From NCBI GenBank assembly GCA_037954665.1, contig JBBMOL010000224.1, positions 27,112 to 91,111 of the forward strand: a DNA stretch of 64,000 nucleotides, given 5' to 3'. The notes beneath the pieces are model-generated. The model saw only the letters and a list, made by a program, of their open reading frames with translations. It was not told where the DNA came from and searched no databases. Source of the stretch: Laguncularia racemosa (Eukaryota; Streptophyta; Magnoliopsida; Myrtales; Combretaceae). A program made the position numbers and the translations under genes. Of this stretch, positions 21,390-33,339 are shown in pieces; within the stretch, counting starts at the first letter, position 1, and each line of letters opens with the position of its first letter.

Positions 21390-24300
21390 TTTGCTCTTTT
21401 TGACACAAAGGTTACCCATTCCTTCATCACTCCCAAAGCCATAACAAAAGCAAGTTTTGGCATAAAGACATCGGCAAGCAGAATGGTAATCACTAAGGAG
21501 ATTATCGAAAAGTGCCCCATTGATATATAGAAACATAAAACTGATGTTGACTTAATAGTACTAGACATGAATAAATACCATGCTACCATAGGCATAAATT
21601 GGATGCTAGCCACCAAAGCCATGATGGATTGTCAAGGTAAGAAGATGGCACTTGAAGATTCTTGCGAAGCAAAAGCAAATTTCATAAGAGAATCCATGCA
21701 TCTAAAGTCGTGGGAGCTTAGTTTGTTTGAGGTCATTACAAATGATAAGCACTTTCCTTGGGATAAAAGTATGGTGAATACAATTGAAGCAAGCTTGGAA
21801 AAGCTTAAGTTAGTGGAAATTAAAGTGGTGAATGAATTCCTTGATGTATTTTCAGAAGAGCTACCAAGGCTACACCTAAAAGAGAGATCAATTTTAAGAT
21901 TGATCTAGCATTATGAACCTAGCCTATCTTAAAAGCAACCTATTGAATGGCTCCATTAAAGTTTAAGGAATTGAAGAAGTAGTTATAGGATCTATTAGAT
22001 CAAGGATTCATAAGACCAAGGGTCTCACCATGGGGAGCCCCATTGTTATTTGTAAAGAAAAATGATAGCTCCACGCGACTATACATTAATTATTGGGATT
22101 TAAACAAGTCACCATAAAAAACAAGTACCCATTTCCCTAGATTAATAGCCTATTTAACCAGTTGTGGGGGGGTTAGTATATTTTCTTGCTTAGACCTGTG
22201 ATCTGAGTATCAACAACATCAAATCAAACCCCAAGATGTTCCCAAAATTGCCTTTAGAACTTTTTATGGGCATTATAAGTTTCTAGTAATGTCATGTGGT
22301 TTAACCAATGCAACGGTTTCTTTCATGAATTTGATAAATGGGATTTTCAAATCTCTCTTAGATAAATGTGTGATAGTATTCATTGATGATATTCTAGTTT
22401 ATTTAGCTTCACCCAAATAACACAAAGAACACTTGAGATTAGTATTTCAAATTTTAAGGGAACATAAGTTATATGTGAAGTTTTTTATATGTGACGTTTG
22501 GCTAAGAGAAATCTTAATTTTAGGACATGTTATCTTAGGAAAAGGAATATTAGTAGATCTTGAGAAAATCAAGGCCATGGTAGATTAGGAGTGGCTTAAG
22601 ACCATAATTGAAGTGCATAGTTTCTTGGGACTAGCAAGATATAATAGGAAATTTATTAAAGACTTCTTAAAGATAGCCAGACCAGTTCCTCAATTAACAC
22701 AAATTAATGAAAGATTTGAATGGATGAATGTATGGATGGAAGAGAGTTTCCAAAAGTTGAAAAAGAGATTAGTGTCAACATCGACCTTGGTGTTAACCAA
22801 CAGTGATGCCCCATTCACAATGTATAGTGAAACATCAAATAATAGGCTAAGCTATACACTAATGCAAGAAGGAAAGGTGATTGCTTATGCATCAAGATAA
22901 TTAAGGCCTCATGAAAAAATTATTCAATTTAAGATTTAGAGCCTAAAACTATGGAGGCACTACCTATATAGATAACGATGTGAAATCTACACAAACCACA
23001 AGAGCCTTAAGTATCTATTCATAGAAAAAGAGTTAAATATGAGGCAATGACGATGGTTAGAACTAATCAAGGATTATGACTTAAGGATTAACTACTATCT
23101 AGGAAAGGTAAATGTAGTAGCAAATGCATTGAGTAGGAAGGATTATGCAAAAGTTGCATCCTTGCTAACTGATTAGCAAAAATTGATCCGAGAATTTGAA
23201 AAGCTCAACCTTGAATTTGCATGGCCTGATACAATTGCAAAATTGTCCACTTTGACTATAGAGTCAACACTAATAAAAAGAATTAAGGAGGCTCAATAGA
23301 TAGATCCTGCTTTAATACAGTGAAGAAAGGGGGTACACAACGACAAAATACTTTGACTTTAAAATAGGTTCAAATGGGATCATTAGGATAAAGGGTAAAA
23401 TATGCTTGCTAAATAATCTAGAGCTAAAAAAAGGAGATTTTGACTAAAGTGCATCATTTTGGTTATATAATTCATCTTGAAGGGATTAAGATGTATTAGA
23501 ATCTTAAGAAGAACTTCTAGTGGAACAAAATGAAATTGGATGTGGCCAATTTCATAGTAAAATGCAATACTTGCCAACATGTGAAAGTGGAACATCAAAG
23601 ACTAGGGGGATTGCTCTAATCCTTACTTACTCTAAAATGGAAATGGGATCAAAGACCAAGGGGAGTTGGAATGCCCATTTACCTTTAGTTGAGTTTACAT
23701 ACAACAATAGCTACCATTTCACAATTAAGATGCTACTTAATGAGGCATTGTATAGACGGAAGTGTAGATCACCGTTATTTTGAGATGACATGGAGAAATT
23801 GGCTGTAGGATTGAACTTAGTCTAGGAGGCTATAGATAAGGTAACCATCTTCAAACATAAGATGAAGGAAGCTCAAGACTGGCAAAAAAGTTGGGTCGAC
23901 CTAAAACAATAAACCTTAGAATTCTAGGTTAGGGATCATTTGTTCCTAAAGATAAGCTTAATCAAGAGCATACATAGTGTGAGAACTAAAGGGAAATTGA
24001 GCCCTAAGTATATTGGATCTTTTTAAGTCTTGGAACAGAATAGGGAACTTCGCATATTGCTTGGCATTACCTCCTAATTTATTAGGGATCCATGATGTAT
24101 TCCATGTATTGGTTTTACATATGCACATTCTAAACCTTAATTGAGTAATTGAATTGAAGCTGGTGACTCTAAAGTAGAACTTGACATACGAGAAACATCC
24201 AATTTAAATTTTGGACCGTAAGACCCAAAAGCTAAAGAATAAAGAAATGAAGTATGTCAAAGTCCTTTAGCAAGATCTCGTGAAGGAATAGGCCACCTAG

Positions 24301-24390
24301 GAGATTGAAGACGAGGTGTGGCAAAGATACTTGCAATTATTCAAAAGTTTAGTTATGTTTTCCAAGCTTTGAGGGTAAAACTCAATTTAG
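21390..24390 (+). pseudogene. Decayed chromovirus-type Ty3/gypsy pol
   Basis: Pieces follow the order protease, RT, RNase H, integrase. The protease shows LFDTKVTHSFITPK (active-site G of DTG is K) and ATIGINWMLATKAMMDC. RT survives only as scattered, stop-broken blocks such as VTIKNKYPFP and a shifted IDDILVYL region near 22380-22400. The thumb and RNase H start is open at 22613-22900 (MHSFLGLARYNRKFIKDF). RNase H continues with CEIYTNHKSLKYLF and NVVANALSRKDY. The integrase zinc region (CNTCQHVKVEHQRL near 23550-23600) is followed at once by WNAHLPLVEFTYNNSYH, so the catalytic core is deleted. ATWEIEDE near 24300 is a chromodomain remnant. Gag and a 5' LTR are absent. Confidence 0.85.
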
Positions 24391-25873
24391 GTGAGGAATG
24401 ATGTAAACTCTAGGAATTTATAGATTTACTCAACAACTGCCTAGAGATAATTTAGAGATAGATTAAGGAGTCAATAGGGAACTTAGCTTTGATCTTAGAA
24501 ATTTTCTTAGGATGATGAGTTACTTAAAATGAGATTCCCAAAAAATAGGAATTAGAACCTTAATAGAGCTTAAACCCTAACAACAATCAATTGAAACCTT
24601 AATATCACCAAAAATCCTAAATCAAATGATGGATCTTAGAACCATGAGGAAAACCATAAGGACAACCTTAAACTCTAAATTCAAAATCTGAATCGAGTTA
24701 GATTCCTTAAACCTAAAGGTTAAAATCCTAGAGTATCAAAAATCGATATGATTAAGTGAGATTAAATTACGACCAAGAATTACACAACGTTAATCAACAA
24801 ATTAACAAGCCTACTCCAATTATTCTTAATGGCGTTTGAATAAGACCATCAAATGCAACTTTTGCTCATTTAAACATAAATTAATTAAGCTAACTAAGTC
24901 ACATTAAATTACCTTAATATGAAAATATAAGTTAATCAAAGTGACTAACATTATAAATAAGAAAAAAAATTATAAATGGGATAAGACAAGCTTACATTGG
25001 CTACCAAGGGAAGGAGAAGGAGAAGACTAGTTCTTTTGGCATTTAAGGGTAGCCCATGAATTGTGGAATAAGTTAAGGTTTCGACTAGAGTGAGGTGATA
25101 AGTGAAGATAAAGATTTTCCAAAAATAGCAATAGGATTTAACCTAAAATCAAGAATTACCCAAAGGTCAACCATAATATCCTTCAATTAATTTTTGATGT
25201 AAATATTAATGTTCTCTTAATGTAGGCTAAGACGGAAAAATTTAACACGCACTCACTCCATGCTGAGACACACATACACCCACTCATCAATTCTTAGTCA
25301 CTCCAAGATATTTTCCTCTCAAGAAAAACATAACACACCCACAGACCCTACGGCCAACTACCTTACATCGCTTTCCCAATCCACTCTTCTTCTTGATTAT
25401 CTCTTAAATTGGTCAAGAGAAGGGCTACACCAACACCCAACCACCTCATCACCTTGCTAACATTTAAGCACCACTACGTCCACACATAAAGCACCTCCAA
25501 CAACTCCCTAAACCTTCTTCAACCGAAACAATTAAGGTGCATCATCATAAAGACATTTAGGGGACATAAACCTTGGAGTCTTGAGTAGCAGTCACAAGCT
25601 TAGAGGAGGTGGGATGAGAGGTGGAAGTAAGGGAAACTCAGCTAGAAGTAGGGCTAGCAATTCGTACTACCTTATTGTGTCTTATATCTAAGTCTAAAAA
25701 ACCTCAACCCATAACATAACTTGTTTATTAATTGTGTATAAAAATCTAAACCCATGACTTAACTTGTTTAATAAGCATATCTTGTGTCTAAGTTAAACCC
25801 ATTTAACAAGTAAAAAAAGTTATAAATAAATCTTTAAATACTTATATATACAAAATGAAAAATGCCTAATCAT
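24391..25873. other. Possible 3' LTR start of the decayed gypsy, then unassigned
   Basis: After the pol end comes GGTGAGGAATGATGTAAAC, which could be a polypurine tract and an LTR start near 24399. No second LTR copy is present to confirm it. The rest is AT-rich without a coding frame I would support. GGGCTAGCAATTCGTA near 25648 resembles AGGGTTAGTAATTCAT at 39891, and the following 200 bp are loosely similar, so both may be one dispersed repeat family. Confidence 0.35.
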
Positions 25874-25882
25874 AAAATTAAG

Positions 25883-26405
25883 GGAAAAGTACATTTAGTC
25901 CCCAATATTTATTTACTTTTCTATTTTAATTCTCAATCTTTATGTTATTCTATTTGAGTCATCAACATTTTCAAAAGCTTATAATAAAAGACTTTCATCA
26001 AATTTATTATTTTTTTCATCCACCCGTAGTACATATCAATTCCAAATCGGTCCACAATAATTAAAATAATAAAATGATATAATTAAATAAATTTATTTAC
26101 ATAATATAACAAAAAAATATCAAATATATATAATAATATAATGTAATGAAAAAAAAAGAACATAATAATTAAAATTAAGAAAATGAGCTAGAAAAATTTG
26201 TATGTACCCTAATCATCTTGGCTAACTAGTTCAATACTAATTGGAAGCTAATGCATGCTTAAGATGAATGGAAATTTTAATGTATTTAATGGAAGTTTTA
26301 TTTTTGTAAAGTTTTCAAAATATTGAGGACTAAAATAGAAAATAAAATTGAAGACTAAAAAAGAAAAGTAGGTAAACTTTGAGTATTAAAAGTATAATTC
26401 TTCTT
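25883..26405. mobile_element. MITE with long terminal inverted repeats
   Basis: The left end (TACATTTAGTCCCCAATATT, then TTTACTTTTCTATTTT) reappears inverted at the right end (26310-26400), giving terminal inverted repeats of about 90 bp. AAAATTAAG at 25874-25882 and AAAATTAAC at 26406-26414 flank it, a 9-bp duplication with one difference. Long inverted repeats and a 9-bp duplication suggest a Mutator-like MITE; it has no coding capacity. Similar ends occur at about 40470 and 63830. Confidence 0.55.
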
Positions 26406-26414
26406 AAAATTAAC

Positions 26415-29400
26415 TTCTACAAATACTAATGACATAAGGCCTTGGAAGTGAATAAGAAATTACCATCCAAACAACAATTTTAGTGAAATCACATCAAATA
26501 TAACAAATCTAAAAACCCATAAATTTCATAACATAATTGAATTAACTTAAACTCACAGCTCCACATTTTTCGTTAGATCTTCAAAAGAGAGAGTTAAAGA
26601 ATTTATGCATGAAAAAGAATGATATCAATGAAAATATATGACACGGAAAATTTTATAAAAATAGTTTAGTTTATTACCTATGTTTCTATAGAGATAATCT
26701 TTTGCTCATAAAAGAGTTTTTACAATTTCTTACTTTGATAAGTTGTGATGTACATCATGGATCTGTCCTCTAGTATTGTATGCAAATTTTAAAGCCAGTG
26801 TAGATATTGGTATGCCTAAGATATCATGTGCCATTTTCGCAACTTGAGGATAACAGAATTAATTAGTTCTCTAATAACTCAATACATCTAATTCACCATT
26901 GTATGTCACTCCTCATATAAATATAGCTCTAGTTTAGATTTGGTAGCACCATAAAACCCTCATTATAGGTTTATAAACTAATTAAATCTAGCGCTTAATA
27001 AACATTTCAAAACAATAAAAATATTGATAATATGTTAAAACCCTAATAGATCTAAAATTCAAGACTATTTACATGAACTATATAAACCACTTGTTGTTGA
27101 AGAGAGGGAGGAAGAGAAATTGGCTTACTTTTATCATTGTTTCCAATATTGTCAAGCACGACTCTCTAAGTATGATAATATATTACTTTCTAAATAACCA
27201 AAACGTGAGAAAGGGAAATTTATCTAAAAAAAAAAGAATTTATCCTAAGACAAAAAAAAAAGTGATGAAGAGATAAAATAACTGAGAAGAAGAGAGTAAG
27301 ATATAATGTATTGCTAGTGCACTCTAAAAGAACCATGTGACCATAAATGACAAAATCAATAGTGCTTGGAAATAAAAAAAAAAGGAAAAAAATGTATATA
27401 TTATTAATATTAAAGGAGTTTGTGGGTCAAACTTGTGATCTGTTTACGAAACCTACTTAATAAATGGGTTCATAAACGAGTCCGGGGGCTGGATATAAAC
27501 CTAAACACAAATTTTGTCATATCAAAATGAGTCTAACCTATTGTGCCTCCTGTCAATTTTTTTCATGCAGAAACATGTTTATTTTGTATTATGTTGTGTC
27601 TAAATTTCATCAATTCAATCTTGAAGTGCTAACCTTAGCTAGAAGCTCTACTTTAAGCTAATACACTCTTTATAAACCACCATTACTTTTTTTTTTGTAA
27701 ACTCCTTATGTGATTTAACATAGAATAGCATTAGAATTTTTTGTCTTTGTAATTTTCTATATTTATACATATGAATATTCTTGGAAAAGATAACTCTTGA
27801 ACATGATTAAGACACTATTACCTTTATAACAATGCATATACTAACTCTTCATCTTAGTTCTAGAAGTAGGGGAGTAGGAATAAATTGAAAAGGATGCAAC
27901 TAGAACTCTTGCCGTGGAACTTGGGAGATTGTAGAAACTCATTTCCATAACTTATCAAGTTAAATGCAATCTTTAGTAACAATTAGATATGAATAGGAAG
28001 GCTTAAAAGTAATGAAATTGGAAAATCCAAAGAACATTGATCAATAACCTTCCAACCAATGCATAACGATGCAAATACCAATATTTTATAAAGTTTTTAG
28101 AACCCAAAAATGACAAAAATTCAATACATTAGACTAGGCAATAAAACTCCTTAAGCTAACCCTATCAAATATAGCCTCAGAAGGGATTACAAGCAAAACT
28201 GAAAGGATAAATGTTAACGCTATCCTAAAGAGTTTAGAACACAAAGCCCACAATAAGGTAAACTAATCTAACTTCACTAAATGAGAGCCCAAAAATAATA
28301 CAAAGTCAAGTTAGAAGTAGATCCTTAAGTTTGTCAGGTTAGAAGTAGATCCTTAAGTCTAGGATACCAAATAATGCAAAAAGGCCTAAAAAATTGAGCC
28401 CAACATATAGACCCATGAGTCTCTTTGGTCCCATCCATAAAATTGTGCATACTGTGTGGCCAAAACTACATAAGAAATGAAAAGTATGTATAAAAACCTT
28501 TGAAATGATTATAAGAATGCAAAAGATAGATTTAAAACATAAAAGTTATGGTCAAAACATGGAATTAGTTGAAATTGACACTTATAGCGAATTTACCTAA
28601 GAAAATAACACCCATCAATGTGCCTAACCACCTACTTATGAAAAATTGTTGTTTTATTCGAGTGATATGGACTTTGATTCAAAGCTACAACTCGACTATT
28701 ATAATCAATAGCTAGTTTGGGGGAGTATTCTCACAACTATTGTATTTGCTTGTGATTGTAGTATAGCACACTTAACCGATTATCTAAATTTTGATTTCTC
28801 TACATGGGGGATTATGGGAAATGCTTGTGAACATTCTTGCATGCTTCTTGTGACAAAATACCATAATAGGAAATAAAGCTATGAAACTATGGTGTGAATG
28901 CATTAGATCTATATAGTAAGAGTATATGTGAATAATTGGTTGGTTGCTGAATAATCTAACTTAATTGAATTTGACCTTAAATAAAATGGCTCATGCATAT
29001 CATCGAATTGCATAGAGAAGGTTGTCCACATCACACATGATACGAATAGGCCTTATCGAGGTGTACTTCATACGTAACTTCACATTGACCTTTGAGAACT
29101 ATTAGGTATTGAGAAATGCTACTTTCTAATTAAGGTATAATCTAGTGATTTACCACTTAAGGGTGGATATATATATATATATCCAAGTCTATTTTATTAT
29201 GACAATAAAGTAAAAATCAAAATTTTAATGACCCATTTGAAAGACTAGCCCGATGTGATTGGAACTTGAAATTGACATACAGTTTGTTATTTTCCAACCT
29301 TAAATAATGAAGGGCATTAAATTCATACTAGATACAATTTTCGATTGACTATATATATTGGTGCATTCTTATGCTTATCATGCATTCATATGTTTTATTA

Positions 29401-29970
29401 GATAACTTGTTTATTTATTGCATGATAGTATAGTAGGAAAAATACTTTACTAAATTGGATATAACTTACACCCCCATAAAATATCTTTGTTGCAATAGCG
29501 TTGTTAGCTAAAGTCTGGCAAATGTATGCTAGAGGTTAGTGCAGGAATAATGAGAAGAGTGAAGAGAAAGATGACGGTATGTGAGATCATTTGCTTATCT
29601 TTATGGACTCTTAGTGATATTATGTGTTATCTATTATTGTTTCTAGTGGATACTTAGACTACCAAGTAGTTATTATTCATTAGTCACCAATATTACCCAT
29701 TGGGGATTTTAGTGGGATGTTAGCCCCTAGTTATTATTATTATCAAAGTTATTATATTTGAAATGAACCTCTAATTTATATTGCTTAAGAATTGCTTGGA
29801 CGTAGTGAGTCTTATTCGATGTAACTAAATGTAAATAATAGGAGCTTATTTTTGGATTTCTGTACAATATACGGTAAGCTATTTGTCTAGCATTCTTGTT
29901 GGGACATAATAGTATGATTCAATAAGACCTCCCTCAAGCCATTTTGGTAGAAGGCAATGCAACACAAGAC
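26415..29970. other. AT-rich intergenic DNA
   Basis: No supported gene. A 25-bp direct duplication (AGTTAGAAGTAGATCCTTAAG) occurs at about 28312-28360. Confidence 0.4.
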
Positions 29971-29979
29971 GCACCTTGT

Positions 29980-30222
29980 TTTATTAAGCAAAAAAGTTCT
30001 GCCAATACCATTGCAAAACATTGAAAGGAAATATGAATAGAAAGAAAACGTAGAGAAATCAAACAAGACAATTAAACCACCAAACTTCAGTGTATATCCA
30101 TGGCAGCTGCATGCAGAAGATGAAATCTTTTTGCTATGTCATTCCTGTCCAAGGATGTTAGAAGCTTCAAGTAACTCCACTAGTTGGCCAAACTTTTTTT
30201 TATTCTAATTTGAGAGTTTAGG
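29980..30222 (-). CDS. Possible terminal exon and poly(A) region of an unrecognised gene
   Basis: On the minus strand a strong acceptor-like tract, TTATCTTTCTTTTTTCTAG, ends at 30223. The DNA after it encodes, in two frames, KKFGQLVELLEASNILGQE and WSYLKLLTSLDRNDIAKRFHLLHAAAMDIH. The second frame ends in TGA (30087-30089) but has a TAG 31 codons earlier. AATAAA lies about 100 bases beyond the stop (29980-29985). The helical, leucine-rich sequence looks protein-like, yet the frame conflict means either a frameshifted pseudogene or chance. The family is not recognised. Confidence 0.28.
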
Positions 30223-30230
30223 CTAGAAAA

Positions 30231-32499
30231 AAGAAAGATAACATAATGCAATCTGTGAGCATAAAGACAACATGATAGTAGTATATTGCAAAATGCTGCA
30301 CAAATAAGATTGTGATCATTGTAAAAAGTCTATGCTTTAGGAGTGGATGCAGATTTAATGTCTATGCATTTACATAAGGAAATCGTTTTAATTATCTTAA
30401 GTTTTAAAATTTTACTTAAATTTATAATGACTGATTATAAAAAATTACAATTTCACTTTTTAAAATCATATTAATATAAAAAAAGAATAAAACTGAAATT
30501 GTGATTCCATTTCAAATCATCCCTAAACATTAAACATGCTATAAGTGCTATTAGTGATACCCTATCCATCCAATGGATAATGTGTACTAAAATATTTTCC
30601 TTTTATCTTTCCAATCCGACTTCATTTAGATACGCTTTGGATTTGGCTGAACTTCCAGACCTCAATTTGATTTTTCTATGAAATATAAATAGTGAAAACC
30701 GTAAATTTTCGTTATTTTTATAAGAACTTCGTGATTACGAAGGTGAAATGATGGATGTGATTTAAGGCTCCCAACCTTGCACGTGGATTCCCTCCCCCTA
30801 AGCTTTGAGATTTGACGCAATTGGCATATTTCAAAGTCATGAAAAACCAAGGATTTTTTTTCCCCTTTTTAACCCTATTCCACAGAAATATATGCAAGGC
30901 TCATTTAGCCTTATTCCCTATCTAGTGTTTATCGGACCATTTTTAACGGTGTGTCCTGGATACTCAACACACCTCGTCAGGCTAACCACCCCAATGAACC
31001 TTGAAGATAAGTGCCAGTCAATCGCAATAAACTGGTCCTCCAACAGGATTTTACTCGTTGCACCTGCTTTTACTATTTTTTCTTTTTCTTTTTCTTTTTT
31101 ATTCTTTATTTTTATGTCAAAAATATGCTAGTTGTAGCTTGACATGGTTACGGGCAAGTCTGCCTCGTGCTTCGACACCACCAATTTCTTCGGGCTCTAG
31201 AATAATACACCTAGACCTAACCAGTGAGGACGAGTCTAGATCTGGCCATGGACCCCTACGGATCCACAAGCTGATGTAAGATCCTTCTTTTTAGGCCCAA
31301 GAGCAGCAAGTCCTAGGAAAAGGCCGACAGTCCTTGACCGGATCTGGACTCATGAGGGCCTGATTGATTCTAAACCCATTGTAAATCTGATATGGACCCA
31401 CAAGGGCCTGATAGATTGTAAATATTAGATGGATTGTTGCTAGGTTTTCATTTTGAAGACACGGGACTCGATGGATCCATCGGATCGAATCGGATCGAAA
31501 CCTAACAGCCATGTCTAATTGCAGCAATTAAAAAAATATCGGGCGGCGGTCAGTAGTATGTTCTCGAGAATAAAATAAAGAGGTTATCAAACTTGAGAGG
31601 TGATTAAAATTTTATTGACTTATCTTTTAGTAAAAATGTTGAGTGAATGGTTAATTTGTTTTCCTCATATTTCTCAAACTTGAAGGATAGTTAAAATTTT
31701 ATTAACTTAATAGCGACTTTATGAGTTTATTACAATAATATATGATAATAAAAAAAAATTAAGAGTGTCTTCTAAAGGCATTATATTTGTTATAGAAATT
31801 AAAAAAAAAAAATCTTCCAAGGCATTTATGTTTAACCAAAATGTAAATATACCATCAAATTAATGATTGTATGGATAACATTTTAAAATTTTAATTCATG
31901 ATCTTCTTATAACTTTTGAAAATGTGTATATATACTCTAAGTGTCACTAAAATCTCATAAGCGTTGCAATTTATGATCATTTTAGTTATAGTTTTTGGTA
32001 TCTAGCAAAACTGTTTGTAGTTTATCAACTTTTTTTATTTTTAAATTATAGGTATATGAAAATATATTTAGAAAATTTAGAAGTTATATAAGTATCTCAA
32101 TAATAGTTAAGATAGGTATTTATAATTATCCCCTTTATTTTATGTAAATTTTAGTTGGAATGGTAGAAACTTGAATGATTTTCCTTTAGAGCAGTGCAAA
32201 CAAAGGCAGGTCAAGTAGACTAGCTCAATTGACTTGCAAAATGCGAGTTAGACCATTGGCCCGTTTAGTCTTAAAACTATATATATATATATATCGACCC
32301 ATTTAACCTATGGACTAATCCATTTTATTCACACAAAAAAATATGAATTGGATCGAAAATTTTAATCTACTTACATATCTGTTACCCTACTTTCCTTTTA
32401 TATCCTTAAGTAAGCATTCATTAATGTGACAGTAACAATCAAATATTTTGGTCTCATTAATAACAAAAATAGGTATTGTTTTATTATCATAAATTTATA
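30231..32499. other. Intergenic DNA with a GC-richer patch
   Basis: Nothing coding is supported. A patch at about 31140-31530 has clearly higher GC than its surroundings and contains two similar blocks, GACTCATGAGGGCCTGATTGAT and GACCCACAAGGGCCTGATAGAT (near 31347 and 31394). I do not recognise the element. Confidence 0.35.
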
Positions 32500-32502
32500 T
32501 TA

Positions 32503-32846
32503 CTACACTAAACAAAACATTTTATTCCTTATTTAGTTTATATATTTTCTCAATTATTGGATAAAATAATCCTAAAATACTAAATAAAATGCTTTTATTT
32601 TATATCTCTAAAATATAGTATAAAAATCAAATTCACTAGACAAAAATACAAAAATCCTTATCTAGTATTTTGTATATCATATTTAGTATAGTATTTTGTA
32701 TATCTAAACAATGGATTTCACAAAAATCTTTGTCTAATATAGTGTACATCAAATGTGATACAAGAGAGTTATAATATCCTCTTTTTTATATTTTTGTGCT
32801 ATTTAATACTCTTTGTATTGTTTAGTACTGTAATCCAAATGTTACC
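32503..32846. mobile_element. Possible diverged PIF/Harbinger-like MITE
   Basis: The right end ATCCAAATGTTACC followed by TTA is, reversed, GGTAACATTTGGAT, close to the GGTAGCGTTTGG end of the element at 38008-39186. TTA also stands at 32500-32502. The left inverted repeat is poor, so the left edge is uncertain. Confidence 0.3.
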
Positions 32847-33339
32847 TTAATGTATAATAGCGGTTCTCGTGTCCATAAATGATGGAAGGTGATAACGATA
32901 TTGGTGCAAGATTCGAGTGGACAGTACTCACTCTTAAAGGTCACCAAGGAGGAAATGATTATCTTTATGAAAAAAAAATAACTATATGAAAGTAAAACCT
33001 TAGTGCAGATATTGATTTAAATTATATCAAGTAAAAATAATTAATTTTATTGTTATAATTAATATATTAATAATATATATTTATAAATTATTAAAATAGA
33101 CAATGAACATTATTATGGATTTTTACAAATATATATATATATATATATTACAACTTTCTGTAATTTTTGGATTTTTTTTTTCATGAGAGGATACATCATT
33201 TACAAAGGTTATTATTATTCAACATATAAAAGTGAAAGATCATCAAAGCAATTGTTGCATTGTTTGGCAATAAAACTACATAAAGGCTATAACTGTTCCA
33301 TCGTTTGCATAAAAAGACTTATTGAAAAACCCTAAATTA

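Noticed and set aside
21380..21622. Minus-strand open frame with hydrophobic stretches
   Set aside because: It is antisense to the recognisable protease blocks of the decayed gypsy element on the plus strand.
30805..31131. 108-codon plus-strand frame near 31 kb
   Set aside because: Ends in a T-rich Phe/Ser run, has no recognisable domain and no splice or promoter context.
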